The notes beneath the pieces were generated by a model that ran no database searches, was not told the origin of the DNA, and worked only from the letters and a program-made list of their open reading frames with translations. This document shows positions 23,391 through 30,632 of a DNA stretch of 36,389 nt, piece after piece (position 1 is the stretch's first letter; each line of letters opens with the position of its first letter). Made by a program: the position numbers and the translations under genes. The stretch spans positions 1 through 36,389 of the forward strand of contig CAISJD010000115.1 of assembly GCA_903885605.1 (NCBI GenBank), read 5' to 3'. The DNA comes from an uncultured Chthonomonas sp. (GTDB lineage: Bacteria > Armatimonadota > Chthonomonadetes > Chthonomonadales > CAJBBX01).

Positions 23391-24045
23391 GCGCGTCGGC
23401 TCCTTGCCCTGTGAACTCCGTCATCGTCTCCACACCCGCCGCGCTGATGCCCTCGCGCCGCACCACGGTGGCGAAGGTGCGGAGTAGGATCTGGGCGTCG
23501 AGGCCGTGGGTCCAGTGGTCGACATACCAGGTGTCCAGCGCGAGCCTCTCGGGCCAGTCGAGGGCGTTGCGGCCGTGCACCTGCGCCCAACCGGTGATAC
23601 CGGGGCGAACCTCGTGGCGGCGGGACTGCTCGGGGCTGTAGAGCGGCAGGTACTTCATCAGTAGCGGGCGCGGGCCCACCAGGCTCATGTCGCCGCACAG
23701 GACGTTCCACAGCTCCGGCAGCTCATCAAGGCTCAGGGCGCGGAGGCGGCGACCGAACGCCGTGAGCCGCTCGTCGTCGGGCAGGAGGGCGCCGTCGGGG
23801 CCACGGCCGTCGGTCATGGTCCGGAACTTCACCATGCCGAAGGGCTTGCCGCCCAGGCCGGGCCGCTGCTGCCGGAAGAGGACGGGAGAACCGAGGCGGA
23901 CCCGAACCAGCAGCGCGACGACGGCCATGGGCGCACTCAGGATAAGCAACGCGACGCCTGCGGCGAGGATATCCGCCGCCCTCTTCAGGCCGGGCGACCG
24001 CCAGAGGCGCGGGGCCGGGCGGTCGCCGAAGGCTGTGGTTTCCAT
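23380..24045 (-). CDS. Initiating phosphoglycosyl transferase, PglC-like
   Basis: This is a 221-residue membrane-bound sugar transferase. It transfers a phospho-sugar from a UDP-sugar to undecaprenyl phosphate, the first step of lipid-linked glycan assembly. The small-family signatures are complete: an N-terminal KRAADILAAGVALLILSAP re-entrant helix, VLFRQQRPGLGGKPF, VKFRTM, SLDELPELWNVLCGDMSLVGPRP (with the catalytic Asp-Glu pair) and RPGITGWAQVHGRN. It lacks the extra N-terminal membrane helices of WbaP/WcaJ. The start is the ATG at 24045, or an ATG at 24054 just upstream. The longer open frame is a shadow of ugd. It overlaps the acetyltransferase gene by 11 bases. Confidence 0.9.
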   Translation of the reverse strand: METTAFGDRPAPRLWRSPGLKRAADILAAGVALLILSAPMAVVALLVRVRLGSPVLFRQQRPGLGGKPFGMVKFRTMTDGRGPDGALLPDDERLTAFGRRLRALSLDELPELWNVLCGDMSLVGPRPLLMKYLPLYSPEQSRRHEVRPGITGWAQVHGRNALDWPERLALDTWYVDHWTHGLDAQILLRTFATVVRREGISAAGVETMTEFTGQGADAHGC

Positions 24046-24079
24046 AGGGGACATTGTACCGGTCCGCCCGCGCGGGCGG

Positions 24080-25444
24080 CTACTTGCCGATGCGGATGAG
24101 GTCCAGGCCGGCGGCGCGGACCACGCCCGTGGGCAGGCAATTGCGGCCGTCGACGACCACGCTGCCCCGCATGGCGGCGGCCACGGCGCGCCAGTCCAGC
24201 GCGACGTACTCGGGCCAGTCGGTGCAGACGACGAGGGCATCGGCGCCGCGTGCGGCTGCCTCGGCGTCGGGCGTCAGCGTTACGTCCAGCGAGGGGTAGT
24301 CGCGTCGGAACGCATCGGCCGCCACGGGGTCATGGGCGCGCACGAAGGCGCCGCACTCCAGCAGCATCTGCACGAGGTCGGCCGCAGGGGCCTGGCGCAC
24401 GTCATCGGTGCCCGCCTTGAAGGCGAGGCCCAGGAGGCCCACCTCGCGGCCCCGGAGGCCCTTCAGCGCGCGCTGCAGCTTCTGGACGACCTGGGCCCGC
24501 TGGCGGCGGTTGACGGCCGTGGAGGCCTCCAGCAGGGGCATGGTGTACTCGTGGTCGGCGCCCATGGCGATGAGCGCCTGCGTATCCTTGGGGAAGCAGC
24601 TTCCGCCCCAGCCGAGCCCGGCCTGAAGGAAGCCCCGGCCAATGCGCGCGTCGAGACCCATGCCGTCGGCCACCTGCGAGACGTCGGCGCCGACCCGCTC
24701 ACAGAGGCCAGCGATCTCGTTGATGAAGGAGATCTTGGTGGCGAGGAAGGCGTTGGAGGCGTACTTCGTCATCTCGGCGCTGGCCGTCGACGTGGTGAGC
24801 ATGGCGGGCAGCGCGAAGCCGATGGGCCGCGGGCAGATGGGCGGCGGCGCGAACGACTGCGTCAGCACCTCCTGGTAGAGCTCGCGGGCGGTCTCCAGGG
24901 CGTGGGACGACTCCGAGCCGACAAGGATGCGGTCCGGATAGAACATATCGAGCAGCGCCTTGCCCTCGCGAAGGAACTCGGGGTTGGAGGCGAAGCTGAC
25001 ATCGCAGGTGACGCCGCGGCTCGCAAGCACGCGGGCCACGGCGGCCTGGACGCGATGGTTCGTCCCTACGGGAACGGTGCTCTTGACGACGATGACCAGC
25101 TGCGCGCCCACGGCCAGGTCGCGTGCCACATCCTCGGCGGCGGCCTCGACCCAGCCGGTGTCGGCCTGGCCGTGCTTGCCGGGAGGCGTACCCACGGCGA
25201 TGAGCGCCACGCGTGCGCCGGGCAGGACTTCGGCGAGGTCCGTGGTGTAGGTCATCCGCGCCGCGACCTGGGGCATGGCCAGCAGTTCGGCGAGGCCCGG
25301 TTCGTGGATCGGCACGCCGCCGGAGCGGAGCAGCGCCACGCGGGCCGGGTCCTTCTCGACGATACCCACTTCGTGTCCGAGATAGGCGAACGCCGCGCCG
25401 CAGTTGAGGCCCACATAGCCGGCGCCGATAACGACAATTCTCAC
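24080..25444 (-). CDS. ugd: UDP-glucose 6-dehydrogenase
   Basis: This 454-residue NAD-dependent enzyme oxidises UDP-glucose to UDP-glucuronate in the cytosol. The features are the N-terminal dinucleotide loop IGAGYVGL, the EFLREGKALLDMFYPDRILVG segment (around residues 155-180), the central helix TKISFINEIAGLC, and the active-site peptide GWGGSCFPKDT with Cys283. The C-terminal domain begins near LLGLAFKAGTDDVRQAPA. The start is a GTG at 25444, overlapping the stop of the upstream kinase as GTGA. GGGAG lies six bases before it inside that gene. The two proteins are therefore probably made in a fixed ratio. UDP-glucuronate would feed the surface glycan or provide UDP-xylose or UDP-galacturonate. 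Confidence 0.95.
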   Translation of the reverse strand: MRIVVIGAGYVGLNCGAAFAYLGHEVGIVEKDPARVALLRSGGVPIHEPGLAELLAMPQVAARMTYTTDLAEVLPGARVALIAVGTPPGKHGQADTGWVEAAAEDVARDLAVGAQLVIVVKSTVPVGTNHRVQAAVARVLASRGVTCDVSFASNPEFLREGKALLDMFYPDRILVGSESSHALETARELYQEVLTQSFAPPPICPRPIGFALPAMLTTSTASAEMTKYASNAFLATKISFINEIAGLCERVGADVSQVADGMGLDARIGRGFLQAGLGWGGSCFPKDTQALIAMGADHEYTMPLLEASTAVNRRQRAQVVQKLQRALKGLRGREVGLLGLAFKAGTDDVRQAPAADLVQMLLECGAFVRAHDPVAADAFRRDYPSLDVTLTPDAEAAARGADALVVCTDWPEYVALDWRAVAAAMRGSVVVDGRNCLPTGVVRAAGLDLIRIGK

Positions 25445-26523
25445 AAGACGCTCCCTTCTACTGCCGTATCGACCGGCGCATGACCGGCGTGGGGCGAGGC
25501 CGGACAGGGCGCGGCCCAGCGTATCTCCTCAAGCTGATAGCCGATCCCCTCGCACTCGGGCGCCAGATCGGAAATCGTGGACCCTTCCGGCACCACCCCC
25601 ACCACGGCGCCGCCCGAGCCCGGGAACGACGCCGAGAAGCCGAGCTTGCGTGCCGCGGCCACCATGGCCAGGTTGCGGTCGCCGATGGCGGCGTCGCCGT
25701 AGACCGAGCGGCGGATGTCGAATCCGGCGCTCATCAGGCGGCCCATTTCGGCGTAGCGGCCTGCCTTCAGGGCAGCCAGGCCCTGGTCGGTGAGCTGGGC
25801 GAGGGCCTGCATGGCGTCGATCACCTGCTGGTCGCCGCGCTGGAAGCGGGTCCGCACGTCGCTGTGGATGCGGCCCGAGTCGCTGGGGTGGCTGTCCCAG
25901 GCCAGGTACATCAGCGGCAGCAGGGAGGGATCCAGCGGCGTGTAGTCGCCATAGCCTCGCCGCTCCATAAGGGCGCGGTCGAAATCCATATGGACGCAAC
26001 CGCCGTAGGTCTGCACCACGCGGTCCTGCAGGCCGGCGGCGATGGCCAGCTCCTGCATCTCCACGTCGAGCACGAGGTTCGGGCGCTGCGTGCGGGGCAG
26101 CGCGTCCTCCGGCACGGCGTAGAAGCGCATAAGGGCGTTGACGGCGGCGGTGACGATGGCGCTCGAGCCCGCGAGGCCCACCTGGCGCGGGATGTCGGTA
26201 TCGTAGGTGATCGTGAAGCAGCGGCCGGGTAGCCGGTAGCCCAGGTCGGCGCAGTGCTGCGAGAAGCGCTTGCAGGCCGCGAAGATGAGCCGCATGCCGC
26301 CGTAGTAACCGTTCTGGATGGCGGTCTCGCGCAGGGCCTCCAGCGACGCGAACTCGGCAGGGTCGTGCACCGGATGCGGAAGGATGCGCAACGTGGGGCT
26401 CTCCCAGAGCGTCACGGACGCATGGAAGTTGGCGATCGTCGCGGCGATCGTCTTGCCGAAGAAGCCGTCTGACGGATTGCCGATGATGCCGACGCGCGCA
26501 TCCGCCCGTGTGCGTATGATCAA
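25441..26523 (-). CDS. GHMP-family sugar kinase, glucuronokinase-like
   Basis: This is a 360-residue GHMP kinase. The N-terminal ARVGIIGNPSDGFFGKTIA, the middle NGYYGGMRL, ITYDTDIPRQVGLAGSSAI (ATP loop at 116-122), AGLQDRVVQTYGGCVHMDF, HPSDSGRIHSDVR, FDIRRSVYGD and GSGGAVVGVVPEG all recall plant glucuronokinase, which phosphorylates D-glucuronate at C1. I recognise this by memory of the plant family, not by a search. The product, glucuronate-1-phosphate, would need a UDP-sugar pyrophosphorylase (absent here) to become UDP-glucuronate, the same compound made by the overlapping ugd. The start is a TTG at 26523, eight bases after GGAGG. No in-frame ATG fits. Confidence 0.85.
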   Translation of the reverse strand: MIIRTRADARVGIIGNPSDGFFGKTIAATIANFHASVTLWESPTLRILPHPVHDPAEFASLEALRETAIQNGYYGGMRLIFAACKRFSQHCADLGYRLPGRCFTITYDTDIPRQVGLAGSSAIVTAAVNALMRFYAVPEDALPRTQRPNLVLDVEMQELAIAAGLQDRVVQTYGGCVHMDFDRALMERRGYGDYTPLDPSLLPLMYLAWDSHPSDSGRIHSDVRTRFQRGDQQVIDAMQALAQLTDQGLAALKAGRYAEMGRLMSAGFDIRRSVYGDAAIGDRNLAMVAAARKLGFSASFPGSGGAVVGVVPEGSTISDLAPECEGIGYQLEEIRWAAPCPASPHAGHAPVDTAVEGSVL

Positions 26524-26626
26524 AGGTAGGGGCCTCCAATAAACACGCCGCGCGCCGAGAAGCGCGAAGCCGCAGCCGATTCTAGCACGTCGCCGAACCG
26601 CCCCGCCCGCCCGCCGCCCGCCATCG

Positions 26627-26682
26627 CCATTTTAGACTTGCAATTTTATACTTTATACTTTAGACTTGACTCTCTAGACTTT
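26627..26682 (-). repeat. Eight degenerate heptanucleotide repeats
   Basis: On the minus strand, eight consecutive seven-base units run from 26682 to 26627: AAAGTCT, AGAGAGT, CAAGTCT, AAAGTAT, AAAGTAT, AAAATTG, CAAGTCT and AAAATGG. The array is exactly 56 bases and is the most AT-rich spot in this half of the window. The methyltransferase stop codon (26674-26676) lies inside the first two units, so its last residues are encoded by repeat sequence. The rest fills the gap before the glucuronokinase gene. Confidence 0.8.
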
Positions 26683-27762
26683 CAACTCCCCCGCCACCTG
26701 CTCTACGCGCCAGAAGTCGGCGTTGGGCGGCACGTTGTCCGACATGCCGAGGATAAAGCCTCGGCGGCCGCGCAGGGGCAGGATCACCTCACGCATGTAC
26801 CGCAGGAAGTCGTCGCGCGTTCCACCCTCTTCGCAGACGAGCACCGATGGGATGCCGCCCTGCAGCACGACCTTGCCGTCGAGCATATCCAGCGCATCGG
26901 GCAGGCTCAGGTCGGCCATGGGAGCGGTGACGATGGCCTCCACCACATCCAACCCGCAGCCGGGCACGAGCGGAAGCAGGGCCTGCGTCTGGCCGCACCA
27001 GTGCCCCTCGAAGAGCTTGCCTGCCGCGTGGACGACGCTCGCGGCAGCCTGGTAGAAGGGCACGGCGTAGCGCTGGAAGAGGCGCGGCGAGAGGGTGCGG
27101 CCGTCCATGTTGTCACCCGTGTGCAGGACATCGGCCGGACCCGCGGCGGCCACGCGGATGCCGGCCAGGAAGCTCTCGGTGTAGGCCTCCAGCAGTCGCT
27201 CGACCTCGCGCGGGTGGTCCTGCAGCAGGTAGAAGGCGGTGGCGTAGCCCGCGTCGGTCTTGGCGAACTGCAGGAAGGGCACCAGGAAGATGCCGGAGAG
27301 CACCACGCCCTCGTCGCCTGTCTCGGCGAGCGCCTGATGCACCGTACCGAAGTCGGGCTCGTAGCGGGTCGCCTCGGCGATGTAGGTCAGTACGCGCAGG
27401 TCATCAGGCCCCTTGGCGAAGTGCTCCGCCAAGAAGCGCGAGCGGTAGGCGCCCTCCGTCGGCAAGTAGACCTCGCGGATCGTGCCCACCGGCGTGTCGA
27501 ACTCATGCACAGACCGGCCGTCGCACTGGCTCCAACGCTCTGTGACACTCGGGTCCAGCACGGTACGAAGGCCGCCGGACCGGTTCCAGAGGGTTGCGCC
27601 GATGGCCCGCACGATCTCGTTGCGCGACATCCCCTCGACCTGCTGCGGCACAGTGCCCTCGGCGCAGTTGACGGCCAGCCAGTAGTCGAAGTTGGGCGCC
27701 CAGACCAGGGCATCGACGGCCTCGTTGCGCAGGGCTGCCAGATAGCGTTCGCGTTTGGTCAT
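26674..27762 (-). CDS. URO-D superfamily methyltransferase (MtaA/CmuA-like), not heme biosynthesis
   Basis: This 362-residue TIM-barrel protein belongs to the uroporphyrinogen decarboxylase superfamily. The MtaA/CmuA branch transfers methyl groups between corrinoid proteins and thiols such as coenzyme M using zinc. MTKRERYLAALRNE is the standard opening. HWCGQT places His254 and Cys256 in the H-x-C zinc motif of that branch, and Cys310 in IPSVLVCEEGG may be the third ligand. LHTGDNMDGRTLSPRLFQRYAVPFY and VLQGGIPSV are also typical. The start is an ATG at 27762 that overlaps the kinase stop as ATGA. No corrinoid protein is in the window. The substrate is unknown. The last codons fall in the heptad repeat array. 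Confidence 0.85.
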   Translation of the reverse strand: MTKRERYLAALRNEAVDALVWAPNFDYWLAVNCAEGTVPQQVEGMSRNEIVRAIGATLWNRSGGLRTVLDPSVTERWSQCDGRSVHEFDTPVGTIREVYLPTEGAYRSRFLAEHFAKGPDDLRVLTYIAEATRYEPDFGTVHQALAETGDEGVVLSGIFLVPFLQFAKTDAGYATAFYLLQDHPREVERLLEAYTESFLAGIRVAAAGPADVLHTGDNMDGRTLSPRLFQRYAVPFYQAAASVVHAAGKLFEGHWCGQTQALLPLVPGCGLDVVEAIVTAPMADLSLPDALDMLDGKVVLQGGIPSVLVCEEGGTRDDFLRYMREVILPLRGRRGFILGMSDNVPPNADFWRVEQVAGELKV

Positions 27763-29177
27763 CTGCGTACTCCTTCAGCCCCAACTCCCCACCCCGCCAC
27801 CATGGCCGCGCCAAGGGCGGCTTCCTCGGACTGCGGCGGGAGGGAGAGGGGCAGGCCGAACCGCTCGGATAGGATGGCGGCGAGGAGCGGGTTGCGGCGG
27901 ATGCCGTTGCCCGCGCCGATCAGGACCGCCGGCGGATGGCCCACGAGGCGCGTGATGGCGCCTGAGCCGGCGTGCATCGACGCGGCCATGCCCTCCAGCG
28001 CCGCGCGGGCAAGGCCGCCTGGCGTCAGGTTCGCCTCGCTCAGGCCGGTCAGGCTGCCGCGCAGGGCGGGGTCGGAGCGCGTGCCGGCGAAGCGCGGGTC
28101 GCACACCAGACCGGCTGCGCCGGGCGGCGCCTGGGCTGCGAGCTCGGCCATGCGCGCGTAGACCTGCTCCTTGCCGGCCGCCACGCCGAAAGCGCCCAGT
28201 AGGTCCCGGTAGAGGGTCTGCAGCGCGGCGTAGGAGCGACCGCCGCTCACCTCGGCGAAGACGACCAGGTAGCCCGAACGGGGGTAGGGCCTTATCTCCA
28301 GTTCGGGCGGCAGGTCGGCGTCCGGCGGCGGCGCCTCGGCGGCGAAGCGAGCCACCTGCGCTCCCGTGCCGACGTTCACCAGTTCGGCGCCCTCGGCCGA
28401 CGGCACGCTACCCAGGAAGCCCGCCTGGTTGTCGCCGAGCCCAACGAAGAGGGGCAGGCCCGCAGGCAGGCCGGTGCGCCGGGCCCACTCGGCAGTAAGA
28501 GAACCCAGCGGCTCCCCGGCCTCGCGCACCGGCGGCAGCAGCCGCTCGGGCAGGCCCAGCGCCTCCAGCATGGGCCTCGACCACGCGCGGCGGCGCACAT
28601 CGAGCAGACCCGAGCTCGCCGCCATGGTGGGATCCGTGGCAAGCGCGCCGTCGGTGAGCAGGGCAGCCAGATAGCCGGTGATGAGGCAGGCCCGAGCCCC
28701 GGGCGGGGCGGCGCCCTGCTCCGCCAGCCAGTGGAGCGTGAGGCCCAGGTAGCCCGAAGCGATGCGGCAGCCGGTGACGCGCCACGCCTCCACGCCCATT
28801 CGGTCCGACGCGCCCTCAAGCCACGTGCGGCCATCAGGACCAAGCTCCCCTCCGCGTCCGTCCTGCCAGTTAACGAAGGGCGTCAGGGGCCGCAAGCCGC
28901 CATCGACCAGGAGCATACCGTGCTGCTGCCCCGTGAAGGCCAGCCCTGCCAACTCGCCGATGCGCGCCCCCAACCGGCTGACGCACTGGCGCAAGGCCGC
29001 GGCGGATGCTTCTGCCATGGCGTGCGGATCGAACTCGCGCCGTCCGAGCGCAAGCGGCCCCGGGTCGGCCGAGGGCGTGTCGGCGTGGCCCAGCGCGACG
29101 ACCTTGCGCGTCTCGGTGTCCAGCGCCAGCGCGCAGGTCTTGGTGGTGCCGATGTCGACGCCCAGGGTCAGCGGCAT
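27759..29177 (-). CDS. FGGY-family carbohydrate kinase
   Basis: This 472-residue sugar kinase phosphorylates a sugar or polyol with ATP in the cytosol. Its two actin-like domains are marked by LGVDIGTTKTCALALD at the N terminus, GLAFTGQQHGMLLVD, PFVNWQDGRGG, then LFVGLGDNQAGFLGS (catalytic Asp) and ELVNVGTGAQVARF, and GAGNGIRRNPLLAAIL near the end. The GQQHG and NWQDGRG elements are closest to what I remember of sedoheptulokinase and xylulokinase relatives. The exact substrate is not settled. The start is the ATG at 29177, with GGAG upstream, ten bases after the secreted-protein gene. Its stop overlaps the methyltransferase start, so the two are translationally coupled. Confidence 0.9.
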   Translation of the reverse strand: MPLTLGVDIGTTKTCALALDTETRKVVALGHADTPSADPGPLALGRREFDPHAMAEASAAALRQCVSRLGARIGELAGLAFTGQQHGMLLVDGGLRPLTPFVNWQDGRGGELGPDGRTWLEGASDRMGVEAWRVTGCRIASGYLGLTLHWLAEQGAAPPGARACLITGYLAALLTDGALATDPTMAASSGLLDVRRRAWSRPMLEALGLPERLLPPVREAGEPLGSLTAEWARRTGLPAGLPLFVGLGDNQAGFLGSVPSAEGAELVNVGTGAQVARFAAEAPPPDADLPPELEIRPYPRSGYLVVFAEVSGGRSYAALQTLYRDLLGAFGVAAGKEQVYARMAELAAQAPPGAAGLVCDPRFAGTRSDPALRGSLTGLSEANLTPGGLARAALEGMAASMHAGSGAITRLVGHPPAVLIGAGNGIRRNPLLAAILSERFGLPLSLPPQSEEAALGAAMVAGWGVGAEGVRR

Positions 29178-29187
29178 GGCGCGCTCC

Positions 29188-30546
29188 TCACAGTTTCACG
29201 CGGATACGGCCGTAGCGCATGGTGGGGAGGGCGCCGCCCACGTCGCCGATGATGTCGATCACGTCGGACGGCTTGCCGCCGGCCCGCTCCGTGGCGGTCA
29301 TGAAGTTGGTGAATGGTTTGGCGAACGGTACCCGCAGGGCGGCGGTCACCTTGCCGGAGCCGTCCAACGCCAGGATGCGGTTCTCCGCAACCGAGCCGCC
29401 GATGTAGGCCACCACCGTCAGCCGCCCACCGGGCAGGGCGTGGAAGCGGCCGTAGCCAGGCACTTCGGACGACGCTTCCTCGCCGCCCCTGGCCAGCGTA
29501 GACCGCAGGACCACCTTTCCTCGATCGACCACGGCGTACTCCAGCGAGGTGGTCAGCGGCGTGCCCGGGAAGAAGCGATCGCGCATGGCGGCGTGCCAGA
29601 CGCTCCGCTCCAGCCAGAGCAGGTGGGCGCGCCCCTTGGCGTCTATCCACATGTCGAGGTTGGTGATCTGTCCGCAGGTGGCCTCGCGGCCGGCCACCTC
29701 CACCGGCACGCTGAAGCCCTGCTTGCCGAGGTCGGGCGTCCACGCATAGAAGAGGCGGCGGAACTCGTAGTCCCACTCGTTGCCGGTCAGTTGCCGCTTG
29801 AACTCTCGCCAGGCTCGGACCGGCTCGATGATGTCGCTGACCCCCATGAAGTGCGCCGCGCGTCCCTGCAGGGCCAGCACGGGGTAGCAGAGGCGGATCG
29901 GCTCCGGCTTCTCGTACTCCACCCCCATGGGGAACTCAAGCTTGCCCGAAGCGATCCACCGGCCGGCCCTGTCGCGCAGGCTCCACCACTGGGCCTCGTG
30001 CCCCTCCACGTTCATCAGCAGCAGGTCGCCCGTGGCGCCGTCGGCGGCCAGGCCCCGGTAGCTGTGCTCGGTGAAGGCAGGTTTGCCGGACCAGACCGGA
30101 TCGGACGGCGTCGAGGCGATCACGGGCCCGGTCAGATCGAAGTCGAACACCTGGGGCTTCGACGGCCCGTTGTACGTGCCCAGAGGCGTGAGCGTGGGGT
30201 TTACCGAGAGCGCCAGACGGCCCGGCCGCGGCGCTGCCACCGGGCAGGGCTCTCGGGTGCGGCCGGTCTCGTCGGCGGCGATGGACGTCCAACCCGTCGC
30301 GCCGCGCTTCCAGAGGACCCAGCGGCAGTTGTTCAGGATCCTGGCGCCGGGGATCGTCTCCAGCCCGCTCACGTAGACATCACCGCCGACCCGCATCACG
30401 CAGGTGGAACCGTAGCACCACATGGGTCCTGCGCCGTTACCGGCCGGGGCGTAGGTGTAGACGGCTTCCTCGGCCTCGACCCGCGCGGACGGACCCGCGG
30501 GCACGACGCCCAGCAGCAGCACTCCGACGGCAAGCATGACGAGCAT
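29188..30546 (-). CDS. Secreted protein of unknown function
   Basis: I do not recognise this 452-residue protein. It starts at the ATG at 30546, eight bases after AGGAGG, with a clear signal peptide (MLVMLAVGVLLLGVVPAG, cleavage near ARVEA). The mature part has many short beta-strand segments separated by Gly/Asp turns, for example GGDVYVSGLETIPG, HSYRGLAADGATGDLLLMNVEG, MWIDAKGRAHLLWLERS, RLTVVAYIGGS and ILALDGSGKVTAAL. These resemble the blades of a sialidase-like or BNR-type beta-propeller. Three Trp-rich stretches may bind carbohydrate. Together with the kinase and methyltransferase it forms one operon divergent from the large glycosidase, so it may help recognise or process the same substrate. 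Confidence 0.7.
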   Translation of the reverse strand: MLVMLAVGVLLLGVVPAGPSARVEAEEAVYTYAPAGNGAGPMWCYGSTCVMRVGGDVYVSGLETIPGARILNNCRWVLWKRGATGWTSIAADETGRTREPCPVAAPRPGRLALSVNPTLTPLGTYNGPSKPQVFDFDLTGPVIASTPSDPVWSGKPAFTEHSYRGLAADGATGDLLLMNVEGHEAQWWSLRDRAGRWIASGKLEFPMGVEYEKPEPIRLCYPVLALQGRAAHFMGVSDIIEPVRAWREFKRQLTGNEWDYEFRRLFYAWTPDLGKQGFSVPVEVAGREATCGQITNLDMWIDAKGRAHLLWLERSVWHAAMRDRFFPGTPLTTSLEYAVVDRGKVVLRSTLARGGEEASSEVPGYGRFHALPGGRLTVVAYIGGSVAENRILALDGSGKVTAALRVPFAKPFTNFMTATERAGGKPSDVIDIIGDVGGALPTMRYGRIRVKL

Positions 30547-30632
30547 GGCAGGGCCCTCCTGGCCACCGGGCCGCGTCGAACGACACGTGATGGTGACATA
30601 CTGGCACATCAGACGGAGCAGGGGGAAGCGTG

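Noticed and set aside
23687-25483. 598-codon plus-strand open frame opposite the phosphoglycosyl transferase and ugd
   Set aside because: It runs across the junction of two well-recognised genes on the other strand and shows no domain or ribosome site. It is a GC-driven shadow.
26674-27762. HemE (uroporphyrinogen decarboxylase of heme biosynthesis)
   Set aside because: The H-x-C zinc motif, the coupling to a sugar kinase and the absence of other heme genes fit the methyltransferase branch of the superfamily better.
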